A stretch of DNA of 23,907 bases from an uncultured Chloroflexota bacterium (GCA_937927665.1 CALBRY010000222.1:1-23907), one strand, 5' to 3'. Shown: positions 6,491-14,812, counted from the stretch's first letter. Translations and numbers: made by a program. Notes: generated from the sequence alone by a model not told the origin.

Positions 6491-9016
6491 TTAGTCGCCG
6501 CCCGTCGCTTTGATCACGAGTTCGGTTGCTTCGATCATGTCTTTGTCTTCGCGCTTCGAACGCATAATCGCCAGCGCGATCACGCCTACCAGCACGACCA
6601 TCACGATCGTTACGATTGTGCGCGTACCCGGTTCAGTTTGCGGTGCGGACACTGTAACCACGAGCGGCGCAGCGAGCAGCGAGACAAGGTTCACGACCTT
6701 GATCATCGGGTTGAGTGCCGGACCTGCCGTGTCTTTGAACGGATCACCGACTGTATCACCGACGACCGCCGCTTTATGCGGATCGCTGCGCTTGCCGCCG
6801 TAATTGCCTTCTTCGATGTACTTCTTGGCGTTATCCCATGCGCCGCCCGCGTTGCTCATAAAGACCGCCATCAACTGACCGGTCAGAATGATCCCCGCGA
6901 GGAAGCCGCCGAGTGCCGGAGCGCCGAGCAGGAAACCAACGACGATCGGAGTCAGTACGGCGACCACACCGAGCGGCAGAAGTTCACGCTGTGCCGCAGA
7001 TGTAGAGACGCTGACTGCTTCTGCATAATCCGGCGTCTTTGTGCCTTCCATCACACCGGGGACACGAAGCTGACGCCGCACGATGTTGATCATCTTGAAG
7101 GCGGCGCGGTTGACGGCGCGGATCAAGAGACTGCTGAACAGGAAGATCAAGCCGCCGCCGATCAAGAAACCGATGAATACGATCGGGTCAGCAATATTGA
7201 TGCCTCTGGCGTAAACCGTATCTTCCAGCGGAATATCCAACCCCAACTGGACGACACGTGTATCGGTCAAGAACGAGCCGAACAACGATACAGCCGCGAG
7301 AACTGCCGATCCGATCGCAATCCCCTTCGTGATCGCCTTGGTCGTGTTACCGACGGAATCGAGCGCGTTGAGTGTCTCGCCGCCCGCGCCGACATTTTCG
7401 CCTGCCAGTTCCGCGATACCCTGTGCGTTGTCGCTGATCGGACCAAATGCGTCCATCGAGACGTTGTTGCCCGTCAGAGTCAGCATACCGATACCCGTCA
7501 TCGCCACGCCGTACAGAATGGCGGTGAAGTTATCGACGATCTGAATGCCAGCGCCGTTGGTGATCGGGAACAAACCGAAGATCACAACGCTCGTTAGGAT
7601 GCTGCCGGAAAGCACGAGGATCGCCCATACGCTGCTTTCCATACCGCTGGAAAGACCGCTCAGGATGGTCGTCGCTGCGCCTGTTTGCGTGCTGCGCGCG
7701 ATTTCGCGTACCGGAGCATGTTCCGTATCGGTGAAGTAAGCCGTTACACGGTCGGTCACAACCGCGAGGATAATACCGACGATCACCGCAGCAAGCGGCT
7801 GCCAAATCACATTACCGCTGTTGATGTTGTCTTCACGCATGTAGAAGATCGTGAATGCCGAGAACATCACCACACTGATCACCGCTGCGCTGTAGAAACC
7901 GCGTGTGATCGCATGCAGTGCATCCGAACCCTTGCCTTCACCCGGATTCACCTTCACTAGATACGTGCTGATGATCGAACTCAACACGCCGATACCACGC
8001 ACCACCAACGGGAACACGATCCAGATGGGGGAGCGGGTCACGGTCGCCAGCGCCAAGCCGAGGATCAAGCCCGACACGATCGTGACTTCGTAGCTTTCGA
8101 AGATGTCCGCCGCCATACCCGCGCAGTCACCGACGTTATCGCCCACAAGGTCAGCGATCACAGCAGCATTACGCGGATCGTCTTCCGGCAGTTCCGCTTC
8201 GACTTTACCCACGAGGTCAGCGCCAACATCTGCCGCTTTGGTGAAGATACCGCCGCCCACACGCATGAACAGCGCCAGCAGCGTACCACCAAAGCCGAAG
8301 CCGAGCAGCGCATCTGGTGATGCGATGCCGAAAATGATGAAAATCACGGTGCCGCCGAACAAGCCCAAGCCGTCGGTGAGCATACCGGTGATCGTGCCGG
8401 AACGATACGCGATTCGCAGCGCATCCGCATAGCCGCGCTTCGGATCAACCGCCGCTGCCGCCGTGCGAACACTCCCCTGAACCGCCATGTTCATTCCGAC
8501 AAAACCAACTGCCGCGCTGAACAATGCGCCCATCAGGAACGCGCCCGCGCGCCCGATCGCAGTCTGGGTGCGTGCCGCATCGCAGCCCGTTTCACCCGGT
8601 TGGACACCCTGCTGAACGATCAGAGCTTCTTCTGCGAAGATGCGCGCGTTATAAGCTTCCAGTGTGAGGGTTGTACCTTCTGCAATGGGATTCGCCGCTT
8701 CGTACTCTGTGCGAACCGTTTCCGCCAGTCCGGGACAGAAATGCTCAATCGCGTACGGCGTCGGATTGACGACATATACGCTGAAGAACAGCACCACCAC
8801 CAGCACGACGATCAAGACGGCGATAATGCGGAATTGGGAGCGGAGATAAGCATTCGCACCTGTGCGGATGTACCCCCACATTTCTTGCATTTTGTCGCTG
8901 CCTTTGTGTTCGGCAAGAATCTGGCGTGCGAGAAACACCGCGTAAACCAGACCCGCAAACGCAATGGCTAAAACGATGTAGATTAATATGTTTTCTGTAC
9001 CATTTAGTGGACGCAT
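6491..9016 (-). CDS. hppA: Membrane-bound proton-translocating pyrophosphatase
   Basis: This 841-residue integral membrane enzyme hydrolyses cytoplasmic pyrophosphate and uses the energy to pump protons outward. Signature segments are present: GGGIFTKAADVGADLVGKVE (residues 254-273, including the D-x7-K-x-E substrate site), PEDDPRNAAVIADLVGDNVG with GDCAGMAADIFESYE after it, and the C-terminal VVGDTVGDPFKDTAGPALNP. About sixteen hydrophobic segments are visible. Lys560 in VGNTTKAITKG is the residue that marks the potassium-independent subfamily; potassium-dependent enzymes have Ala there. The protein is longer than most prokaryotic relatives, partly through an insertion of about 70 residues after the second membrane segment (about 84-152, with Cys94 and Cys145). 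The ATG at 9016 has GAGGG 10-11 nt upstream. It is monocistronic with its own terminator. Proton pumping rather than sodium pumping is inferred. Confidence 0.96.
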   Translation of the reverse strand: MRPLNGTENILIYIVLAIAFAGLVYAVFLARQILAEHKGSDKMQEMWGYIRTGANAYLRSQFRIIAVLIVVLVVVLFFSVYVVNPTPYAIEHFCPGLAETVRTEYEAANPIAEGTTLTLEAYNARIFAEEALIVQQGVQPGETGCDAARTQTAIGRAGAFLMGALFSAAVGFVGMNMAVQGSVRTAAAAVDPKRGYADALRIAYRSGTITGMLTDGLGLFGGTVIFIIFGIASPDALLGFGFGGTLLALFMRVGGGIFTKAADVGADLVGKVEAELPEDDPRNAAVIADLVGDNVGDCAGMAADIFESYEVTIVSGLILGLALATVTRSPIWIVFPLVVRGIGVLSSIISTYLVKVNPGEGKGSDALHAITRGFYSAAVISVVMFSAFTIFYMREDNINSGNVIWQPLAAVIVGIILAVVTDRVTAYFTDTEHAPVREIARSTQTGAATTILSGLSSGMESSVWAILVLSGSILTSVVIFGLFPITNGAGIQIVDNFTAILYGVAMTGIGMLTLTGNNVSMDAFGPISDNAQGIAELAGENVGAGGETLNALDSVGNTTKAITKGIAIGSAVLAAVSLFGSFLTDTRVVQLGLDIPLEDTVYARGINIADPIVFIGFLIGGGLIFLFSSLLIRAVNRAAFKMINIVRRQLRVPGVMEGTKTPDYAEAVSVSTSAAQRELLPLGVVAVLTPIVVGFLLGAPALGGFLAGIILTGQLMAVFMSNAGGAWDNAKKYIEEGNYGGKRSDPHKAAVVGDTVGDPFKDTAGPALNPMIKVVNLVSLLAAPLVVTVSAPQTEPGTRTIVTIVMVVLVGVIALAIMRSKREDKDMIEATELVIKATGGD

Positions 9017-9038
9017 AGAAAGATGACCCTCTTTTATT

Positions 9039-9054
9039 GGTGATAGACGTCACA
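9039..9054 (-). promoter_or_regulatory. CRP/FNR-type operator candidate upstream of hppA
   Basis: On the minus strand the sequence TGTGA-CGTCTA-TCACC differs from the classical CRP half-site pair TGTGA-N6-TCACA at one core position. It lies 22-38 nt before the hppA start codon and touches a perfect CACAATTGTG palindrome (9051-9060). No strong promoter boxes could be fixed around it, so position-based prediction of activation or repression is not possible. Confidence 0.3.
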
Positions 9055-9211
9055 ATTGTGGCATGATAGATCGCGCTTTGCAAAACTTGTATTTGTGTTC
9101 TTTATGCCGCATATCGGAACAAAGACTTCTTCTCTCCTTCCAGCTAAGTAACAATGCACAGTTTATACTCGCTCTACGGCTGAATTACTTTGTGGCAAAT
9201 TGCACAATAAC

Positions 9212-9254
9212 ACCATAAAACATAGAGGCGTATCAATCAAGCGATACGCCTCTA
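9212..9254 (-). terminator. Rho-independent terminator of the SMP-30-like gene
   Basis: A perfect 12-bp stem (TAGAGGCGTATC at 9223-9234 with its complement at 9243-9254) has an 8-nt loop. It is followed on the minus strand by TGTTTTATGG. It lies 29 nt after the stop of the beta-propeller gene. The rest of 9017-9222 holds the hppA upstream region and no gene. Confidence 0.82.
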
Positions 9255-9283
9255 CACGTGCCGGTTATTCAGTTGATGATCCC

Positions 9284-10282
9284 TTACGGGCTGACGAACT
9301 CCGCTCGCACGATTTCAAAAACATCCGGGGGAGTTAATCCCGCCATCATCACTTCAAGATGGGCGTACAGGACATAAACTTCGCCGTCGCGGATGGTGGC
9401 AGTGGAAGCAACCGTACCCGGTTGGACTGCGAACACGCCATCTACCGACGCAGTCTCCCATTCATCGTTGGAGCGCAGCGCGTACACCGTGCCTGTTTGA
9501 CCCGCCACAATGATCAGCCGCCCATCCGGGTGAAGGATCACGCCGTCCGCGCCGATGATCGGCTGATCGATCGTGACTGCTGTCAGCGCCGCCGGATCAT
9601 CGACCGGAATTTTGTACATTCCCTGCGTGATCATCATCGGCACGAGCAGATAGCCATCCGGGTGATATTCGATCCCGTTCAAGCCGGGTCCACCCATCCC
9701 GCTGAAGCGCTCATCTTCCCAGAAAATGCTGGCGTTCCCGTCCACATCGACACGATAAATCACCGGTGCGAATGTATCCGTCACATAAGCGTTGCCCTCG
9801 GCATCGACCGCGACATCGTTGGCGACATTGGGGCGGTACTCCGTCGCCGCCGCGAGATCGGTCAAGAACAGCCGCTCGCCGGTTTCCAGATCATACGCCG
9901 CAAGCGCTGCATGACTCGGCAGGGTTGGATCAAGGAATAAGCGCGTATCCGAACTAACCACCAAGAGGCGGTTACGTTCCGCGTCGATCTGGATGCCAAC
10001 ACTCGACGGGACATCCGTATCGCTGATCAGCGCGGTGGGAGCACCGCTGCCAGTGACCTCAAGAATTCCGCCTTGGCTCAAGGAGCCGACCAGAAAACGA
10101 TCATTTACCGCGTCGTATTCGATCCCTTCGGGATAGAGCGCCGGTTGTTCGATCAAGATCACATCGGGGACTTCAGTTGTGCCTTCTTGTGCATGAGCGG
10201 CGGCGGCTCCCAAGATCACAACGGCGGTGATCACGCTTGCTGCCCGGACGAAACGCTGAAATGTGCGGATGGTGTGCTTCAT
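9284..10282 (-). CDS. Exported SMP-30/gluconolactonase-like beta-propeller protein
   Basis: This 332-residue protein begins with a signal peptide (VRAASVITAVVILGAAAAHAQ). The ATG at 10282 is chosen because AGAGGA lies about 8 nt upstream and the signal starts there; longer in-frame extensions lack a ribosome site. The mature part has the recurring pattern of a six-bladed SMP-30/LRE-type propeller: YPEGIEYDAVNDRFLVGSLS, NVANDVAVDAEGNAYVTDTF, GLNGIEYHPDGYLLVP and IGADGVILHPDGRLIIVAG. Related proteins hydrolyse lactones or phosphotriesters using one divalent metal, but many have no known substrate. The metal-site residues cannot be assigned with certainty here, and no substrate is proposed. It follows the Rrf2 regulator on the same strand, with an imperfect 46-bp dyad in the gap, so control by that regulator is possible. 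Confidence 0.8.
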   Translation of the reverse strand: MKHTIRTFQRFVRAASVITAVVILGAAAAHAQEGTTEVPDVILIEQPALYPEGIEYDAVNDRFLVGSLSQGGILEVTGSGAPTALISDTDVPSSVGIQIDAERNRLLVVSSDTRLFLDPTLPSHAALAAYDLETGERLFLTDLAAATEYRPNVANDVAVDAEGNAYVTDTFAPVIYRVDVDGNASIFWEDERFSGMGGPGLNGIEYHPDGYLLVPMMITQGMYKIPVDDPAALTAVTIDQPIIGADGVILHPDGRLIIVAGQTGTVYALRSNDEWETASVDGVFAVQPGTVASTATIRDGEVYVLYAHLEVMMAGLTPPDVFEIVRAEFVSP

Positions 10283-10318
10283 TGAATGCTTCCTCTCTGT
10301 TGTCATCGGTGAATTGAT

Positions 10319-10364
10319 GCGCCAAACAACATAAACTGCATACGGCGTATATGTAGTTTGGCGC
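10319..10364. promoter_or_regulatory. 46-bp imperfect inverted repeat upstream of the SMP-30-like gene, operator candidate
   Basis: GCGCCAAAC (10319-10327) is mirrored by GTTTGGCGC (10356-10364). After one mismatch, five more pairs follow (10329-10333 with 10350-10354), then two more. The run of seven A on the plus strand (10365-10371) is on the wrong side for a terminator in either direction. Its place between the Rrf2 gene and the exported propeller suggests a regulatory site. Confidence 0.4.
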
Positions 10365-10377
10365 AAAAAAAGAGAAC

Positions 10378-10806
10378 CTATGGGTTAATCGCGTCGATCA
10401 AGTCCTTGACGGTCACGCCGCTGAGATGCTGTTTCATCGCTTGTTCCGCGCCGCTCAAAAGATTGCGGATCGCATACTGCGCTTGGGTGGGTTTCGTCCC
10501 GCTCACTGCCAGTTGAAACTGCGTCTGAAACAATGGATGATCCTGCTCAATGGCGATCAAAATATCGAGCAGCGTGATCTGCTCCGGCTTACGAGCCAGC
10601 CGTACCCCGCCCGCCGCGCCTTCGCGTGTTTCGATGAGCTGCGCGCGGTTTAGCTTACGCAAGATTGCTCCGGCAGAGGACGGCGGAATATTCAGGTCTG
10701 CCGAAATCTGCTGTGTCGGGATGAACTCAAACATCCCCTGCTGAATTTTATCTGACACGTACAGCATCAGATACAGCGCTTGCGTATAACCGAGCGAATA
10801 ACTCAT
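10378..10806 (-). CDS. Rrf2-family transcriptional regulator
   Basis: This 142-residue protein has the Rrf2 layout. An N-terminal winged helix comes first (YTQALYLMLYVSDKIQQG, TQQISADLNIPPSSAGAILR, KLNRAQLIETREGAAGGVRL). A dimerisation helix with the family segment ITLLDILIAIE follows. The wing motif GAAGGVRLARKP is typical. It contains no cysteine, so unlike IscR, NsrR or RsrR it cannot hold an iron-sulfur cluster through Cys ligands. It may sense something else or act as a simple repressor. The ATG at 10806 is preferred because GGGAG lies 5 nt upstream; two GTG codons directly before it are too close. A good promoter lies upstream. It is divergent from the MFS transporter and upstream of the exported propeller, so both are candidate targets. 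Confidence 0.9.
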   Translation of the reverse strand: MSYSLGYTQALYLMLYVSDKIQQGMFEFIPTQQISADLNIPPSSAGAILRKLNRAQLIETREGAAGGVRLARKPEQITLLDILIAIEQDHPLFQTQFQLAVSGTKPTQAQYAIRNLLSGAEQAMKQHLSGVTVKDLIDAINP

Positions 10807-10831
10807 CACCACTCCCTGATCAACTAAACAT

Positions 10832-10860
10832 AGTCTATATCGAGTTTATTGAGTTGTCAA
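10832..10860 (-). promoter_or_regulatory. Sigma-70 type promoter for the Rrf2 gene
   Basis: On the minus strand TTGACA (10860-10855) is perfect. TAGACT (10837-10832) follows after 17 nt, and TATAGA (10839-10834) gives a 15-nt alternative. The box pair is 26-54 nt before the ATG. GCGCCAAA directly upstream on the plus strand (10861-10868) also occurs in the arm of the dyad at 10319, which could mean a shared regulator half-site. Confidence 0.55.
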
Positions 10861-10960
10861 GCGCCAAATGCGATCAAGGTATCGATGGTTCTAGACAGCC
10901 GCCGCCCGCCTCTGCTACGCTCACCGTATCGCCTACACGACCATTCAAAGATCAATCGAA

Positions 10961-12214
10961 ATGACCCGACGCAATTTCCACTACGCCTGGGTGATCGTTG
11001 TGATTACCTTCCTTTCCCTGCTGCTTTCGGCAGGGGTACGCAACGCTACCAGCGTTCTATTTGAGCCGCTCGAAGCGCGTTTTGGGTGGGATCGCGCCAG
11101 CATTTCGTTCGCGTTTGCGATCAGCCTGTTCTTTTTTGGCTTGGGTGCGCCGATTGGCGGTTCGCTGATCGACCGCTACGGACCGCGGCGCGTTTTGCTC
11201 GGCGGATTGGCATTGATCGCCCTCGCGCTTGCGCTGCTGATCGGCATCACCGAGTTATGGCAGTTTCATCTATTATGGGGGGCGCTGATCGGCATCGGTA
11301 CGGGGGCAGTCGCCGGAACGCTCGGCGGAACCGTGGCGCTGCGCTGGTTCAATACGCGGCGCGGCTTGGTGCTGGGCATGTTTAGTTCGGCAGCAGCAGC
11401 GGGTCAGCTTCTATTCCTCCCCGCGTTGATTCCGCTGGCAGAACTGGCGGGCTTTCAGGGGATTTTCGCCGTTCTGGGTATCTTGATCGCTACCCTGTTG
11501 ATTCCGGCGGTCTTCCTGATGCGAAGCAGCCCGGAGGATGTCCACGCACAGCCAATCGGGCAGGCAAACGCCGCGACGATCAGCACCGATTCGCATTTTA
11601 TACCGTTGAAGGCTGCGATCCGCACGCGCGATTTTTGGCTGCTGGCGGGCAGTTTCTTCGTGTGCGGCTATACCACGGTTGGCTTGATCACGACGCATCT
11701 GCTTCCGCATTCGCTTGAGCACGGCTTTGAGAAAGTCGAAATTTCATGGGCGATCGCATTCATGGGCGGCATGAATATTGTCGGCACAACCATCAGCGGA
11801 TGGTTAACAGACCGGTACGACAATCGAAAACTGCTTGCAACCTACTACGGAATGCGCGCGATCTCACTGGTTGCCCTACCATTCATCTACGATATGAACA
11901 ACATGCTTGTGTTTGCGCTGGTTTACGGATTGGATTGGGTCGCCACAGTTCCCCCCACTGTCAACCTGACCGCGCAGCGTTTTGGGCGTAAATCACTCGG
12001 CGCGATTTACGGCTGGATTTATTGTTCGCACATGATCGGCGCGGGAATCGCCAGCTACGCGGGCGGATTCTTCAGGGAAACACTCGGTGATTATCACCTT
12101 GTTTTCGCTTCGGCGGCGATTCTCGGGTTAATGGCAACGGCGATGAGTTTGAGCATCAGCATCAGCGCCAAACGCAAGCCGATCGTGCAGCCCGCCGCCA
12201 ACCCATCTACTTAA
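10961..12214 (+). CDS. Major facilitator superfamily transporter, MCT/OFA-like
   Basis: This 417-residue protein has about twelve hydrophobic segments in the standard 6+6 arrangement of MFS carriers. The loop 2-3 motif is clear (GGSLIDRYGPRRVLLGG), and a related motif stands between helices 8 and 9 (SGWLTDRYDNRKLLATYYG). The opening HYAWVIVVITFLSLLLSAGV with FEPLEARFGWDRASISFAF shortly after resembles the monocarboxylate/oxalate-formate branch. The substrate cannot be told from sequence alone; an organic acid is a family-based guess. The ATG at 10961 begins the first helix properly but has no obvious ribosome site. It is divergent from the Rrf2 gene, with about 150 bp between starts, and may be under its control. 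No terminator was seen before the next gene. Confidence 0.9.
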   Translation: MTRRNFHYAWVIVVITFLSLLLSAGVRNATSVLFEPLEARFGWDRASISFAFAISLFFFGLGAPIGGSLIDRYGPRRVLLGGLALIALALALLIGITELWQFHLLWGALIGIGTGAVAGTLGGTVALRWFNTRRGLVLGMFSSAAAAGQLLFLPALIPLAELAGFQGIFAVLGILIATLLIPAVFLMRSSPEDVHAQPIGQANAATISTDSHFIPLKAAIRTRDFWLLAGSFFVCGYTTVGLITTHLLPHSLEHGFEKVEISWAIAFMGGMNIVGTTISGWLTDRYDNRKLLATYYGMRAISLVALPFIYDMNNMLVFALVYGLDWVATVPPTVNLTAQRFGRKSLGAIYGWIYCSHMIGAGIASYAGGFFRETLGDYHLVFASAAILGLMATAMSLSISISAKRKPIVQPAANPST

Positions 12215-12294
12215 CCCTGTCGAAGTGCGCTAGCGCCGTTCAAAGCTTTCACTACACTGAAAGGTGAGATGCGCTATAACAAGGGGTTGAATCG

Positions 12295-13887
12295 ATGACT
12301 AGAAGAACGAGATTGATTTTGATGATCATCAGCATATTTACAATGCTGGTGATGGGAGTTCTCTCCGTATCCGCACAGGATACCCCGCTGCCAATTGAAA
12401 TAGGCGAAAACCAGACCGGCAGTTTGACCGCCGCCGCGCCGATCCTCCGCTATGTGTTGCTGGTGGATTCCGCGCAGACGATCAACGTCCGCGTCTTTGC
12501 GATTACACCGGGGTTGCTCCCGCTTGTTACCGTGTTGGACGGCAATGGGAGTGTGGTTGCTGTCGCCCAAAACAACGGCACCCAAACAGCGATTCAGGCG
12601 GCGGGCATTCAAGTCCAACCGGGACTGTATCGCCTTGAAGTATCGAGCGCGAATAACATGCCCGGTGACGTGCTGGTCAACGTGCAGGGGATTCAAATCG
12701 CGCCGCCGACGGCACTTCCCATCGGTCAAATTGTCAACTGTAGTGTCTCCAGCACCGCCCCGATCATTCGCTACAGCTTTACGGGCGCGGCGGATCAGGG
12801 ACGCTGGCTGTTCGTTCAAAGTCTGCTGGCAACAGGTGGACCGGCAGTCACTGTGTTTGACGGCGTCAGTAACGAGACACTGGCGACGGTCGGCTCACGG
12901 ATGCGCGGCACGCGCCTGCAACTTCCGGCGGGCGGCGCGAGTTTCATTGTTGAAATCGCGCACGGCGGCAGTGCTTCCGCCGAAGCGTTCCTGATCTGCG
13001 TTGCGCTGGAAAACAACCCCGGAAGCTGTCCGGTGGTCGGTAACGTGGTCGCTACACAGCCGCCGCCTATCGTCGTGACCGAAATCGTTGTCCCGACGCT
13101 GCCCGCGACTCAGCTTGCGCCGCTGCCGCCGTCGAGCGTGTGTATTCTCGGCTCTGCGACCGGGCAGACGGTCAATGTCCGCTTTGGACCGAGCACGACA
13201 TATCCGGTGCTGACGACGATGAACAGCACCACGATCGCCAACGTCATCGGCAAACTGCCGGATGGCACGTGGTATCAGATCAATATCGGCGGCTTGACAG
13301 GCTGGATCAGCACCAGCGTTGTCCGTTTCGGTGGACCGTGCCAGCTTGTGCCGATCGTGATCCCGACAGCGACGCCGACCATTGGCGCACCTGCCACGCA
13401 GACCCCAACACCAACGACGATGTTCACAGCGACGCCGACCGCGACATTTACACTGCCGCCGCCGCCGCTGCCAACACTCAATTTCAGCCTGCCGCCGGTA
13501 TTCGGCAGCACCAGTTTGACAAGCGGCTTCGTGCCTGATCCGTTCCAGGTGGGTGTCACAGCGGGCGGTCCTGCTGGCGCGCATTATCTGGGCGGCGGCT
13601 GCACGGGGTATATGACCTCCGCGCCGAGCTTTAGCGTCAACTACACATCGGGCGCGTTCCCGATTCTCCAATTCTATTTTGTCGGCGGCGGCGATACGTC
13701 GATGGTTATTAATGCACCGAACGGATCGTACTTCTGCAACGATGATTCGTTTGGCACGCTCAACCCGACGATTTCGTTCAATACACCGTCTAGCGGTCGT
13801 TATGATGTGTGGGTGGGTACATTCTCAAGCGGCGGCAGCATTGGCGGTACGCTGTACGTGACTGAAAATTCGGGGAATCACCCGTAA
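12295..13887 (+). CDS. Secreted PPC-like/SH3b protein with Thr/Pro linker
   Basis: This 530-residue exported protein starts at the ATG at 12295, 8 nt after AAGGGG, with a signal peptide (LILMIISIFTMLVMGVLSVSAQ). Two beta-rich PPC-like units follow at about residues 35-140 (APILRYVLLVDSAQTINVRV, GLYRLEVSS) and 143-243 (APIIRYSFTGAADQGRWLFV). An SH3b domain spans about 280-350 (TGQTVNVRFGPSTTYPVL, GTWYQINIGGLTGWIS), bracketed by Cys283 and Cys349. A Thr/Pro linker runs about 355-402 (TPTPTTMFTATPTATFTLPP). The last 125 residues form another beta domain (VINAPNGSYFCNDDSFG, PSSGRYDVWVGTFSSGG) with a Cys pair. No catalytic motif was recognised. Binding to the cell wall or surface polymers through SH3b is inferred. 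It ends in a hairpin shared with the convergent prmC gene. Confidence 0.82.
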   Translation: MTRRTRLILMIISIFTMLVMGVLSVSAQDTPLPIEIGENQTGSLTAAAPILRYVLLVDSAQTINVRVFAITPGLLPLVTVLDGNGSVVAVAQNNGTQTAIQAAGIQVQPGLYRLEVSSANNMPGDVLVNVQGIQIAPPTALPIGQIVNCSVSSTAPIIRYSFTGAADQGRWLFVQSLLATGGPAVTVFDGVSNETLATVGSRMRGTRLQLPAGGASFIVEIAHGGSASAEAFLICVALENNPGSCPVVGNVVATQPPPIVVTEIVVPTLPATQLAPLPPSSVCILGSATGQTVNVRFGPSTTYPVLTTMNSTTIANVIGKLPDGTWYQINIGGLTGWISTSVVRFGGPCQLVPIVIPTATPTIGAPATQTPTPTTMFTATPTATFTLPPPPLPTLNFSLPPVFGSTSLTSGFVPDPFQVGVTAGGPAGAHYLGGGCTGYMTSAPSFSVNYTSGAFPILQFYFVGGGDTSMVINAPNGSYFCNDDSFGTLNPTISFNTPSSGRYDVWVGTFSSGGSIGGTLYVTENSGNHP

Positions 13888-13903
13888 GCTTAAGCATGCT
13901 GTA

Positions 13904-13941
13904 GGCTGCTTCTCTCTCTCAATTTGGAGAGAGGAGCAGCC
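13904..13941. terminator. Bidirectional hairpin between convergent genes
   Basis: GGCTGCT (13904-13910) pairs with AGCAGCC (13935-13941). A G-T wobble and CTCTCTC/GAGAGAG (13912-13918 with 13927-13933) extend the stem to about 16 pairs around a 6-nt loop. It sits between the stops at 13887 and 13946. T-runs are poor on both sides (AAGTTTACG on plus), so termination efficiency is uncertain. Confidence 0.55.
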
Positions 13942-13945
13942 AAGT

Positions 13946-14806
13946 TTACGAAGAAGTGGGGCTTAACTCGATCTGCACAATCCGATCCAAGCCCGCGTAA
14001 TCGGTGAAGTGTGTCACACGCGCGCCGGGGATCGCTCCCGCCAATTCACGCACTGCCGCCTCTTGATCCATCCCAATTTCAAGCAAAATCAGCGCGTCCG
14101 GCTGGCACACCAGCGAAATCTGCCCGATCAAGCGGCGGATCAGCGCCATGCCATCGCTGCCGCCATCGAGTGCGACACGCGGTTCATATTCGCGCACGTT
14201 CGGCGCAAGCGTGGTGATAATTTCGGTGGGGATGTAGGGGAGATTTGCCATCAGCAGATCGAGCTTGATCCCGCGTTCGATCAGCGGCGCGGCGAGATCG
14301 CCCTGAATCAGTGTCAGCCGATCCAGCAAGCCGAATTGTTCGGCATTCTTGCGCGCAACGGCAAGCGCTTCCGCGCTGATGTCGGTCGCGTACACCTTCG
14401 CCAATTTGATCAGCGCGCAGTATGTGACTGCCAGCGCGCCGCTCCCCGTACCGATGTCCGCCGCCAGCCGCACCGGATGCGTTTTCGTCCATTCGAGCGC
14501 ACGCTCAAGCAGGAGTTCGGTTTCCGGGCGCGGGATCAGCACATCATGGTTGACGTAGAGTTCGCGGTCAAAAAATGCCCGCTTTTCGAGAATGTACGGG
14601 ATCGGCTCGGCATTCACCGCCCGTTCGACCAGCGGCGCAAACGCGGCGAGTTCTTCCGCCGTCAGTTCACGTTCGCCGTGCGCGATCACATAGGTGCGGT
14701 CAACGCCGAGCGCGTGCGCGAGTAATAACTGTGCATCCAGCCGCGCCGAGCCGGACACCTGCGCGATCCGCGTCTGCGCGTCGCGGAGGACTTGAGCGAG
14801 TTTCAT
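13946..14806 (-). CDS. prmC: Peptide chain release factor N5-glutamine methyltransferase
   Basis: This 286-residue enzyme uses S-adenosylmethionine to methylate the glutamine of the GGQ loop in release factors. The N-terminal helical domain contains ARLDAQLLLAHALGVDRT. The interdomain segment holds YILEKRAFFDRELYVNHDVL followed by the conserved IPRPETE (91-97). The methyltransferase motif I is ADIGTGSGALAV (116-127). The active-site tetrapeptide is NLPY (188-191) instead of the common NPPY; Asn, the second Pro and Tyr are kept. It starts 6 nt after the prfA stop, the common prfA-prmC operon order, and probably depends on translational coupling since no ribosome site is evident. Confidence 0.95.
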   Translation of the reverse strand: MKLAQVLRDAQTRIAQVSGSARLDAQLLLAHALGVDRTYVIAHGERELTAEELAAFAPLVERAVNAEPIPYILEKRAFFDRELYVNHDVLIPRPETELLLERALEWTKTHPVRLAADIGTGSGALAVTYCALIKLAKVYATDISAEALAVARKNAEQFGLLDRLTLIQGDLAAPLIERGIKLDLLMANLPYIPTEIITTLAPNVREYEPRVALDGGSDGMALIRRLIGQISLVCQPDALILLEIGMDQEAAVRELAGAIPGARVTHFTDYAGLDRIVQIELSPTSS

Positions 14807-14812
14807 GCGCGC

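Noticed and set aside
6638..7597. Open frame of 319 codons on the plus strand inside hppA
   Set aside because: Antisense to the conserved pyrophosphatase. Its Cys/Arg/Asp-rich composition is a shadow of the real codons.
10319..10371. Dyad next to seven A residues as a Rho-independent terminator
   Set aside because: The A-run is 3' of the stem on the plus strand and the T-run is 5' of it on the minus strand, so neither transcript has a U-run after the stem.
12246..12263. CTTTCA-CTACAC-TGAAAG stem between the MFS and secreted protein genes as terminator
   Set aside because: Only six pairs and no T-run follows; the nearby GCGCTAGCGC palindrome (12227-12236) is also too short to interpret.
12275..12280. 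TATAAC as a -10 box for the PPC/SH3b protein gene
   Set aside because: Transcription would start inside or after the AAGGGG ribosome site, and no -35 box is at a suitable distance.
12895..13671. Open frame on the minus strand opposite the PPC/SH3b protein
   Set aside because: Highly Arg/Cys/His-rich shadow of a Thr/Pro/Gly-coding region, with no domain evidence.
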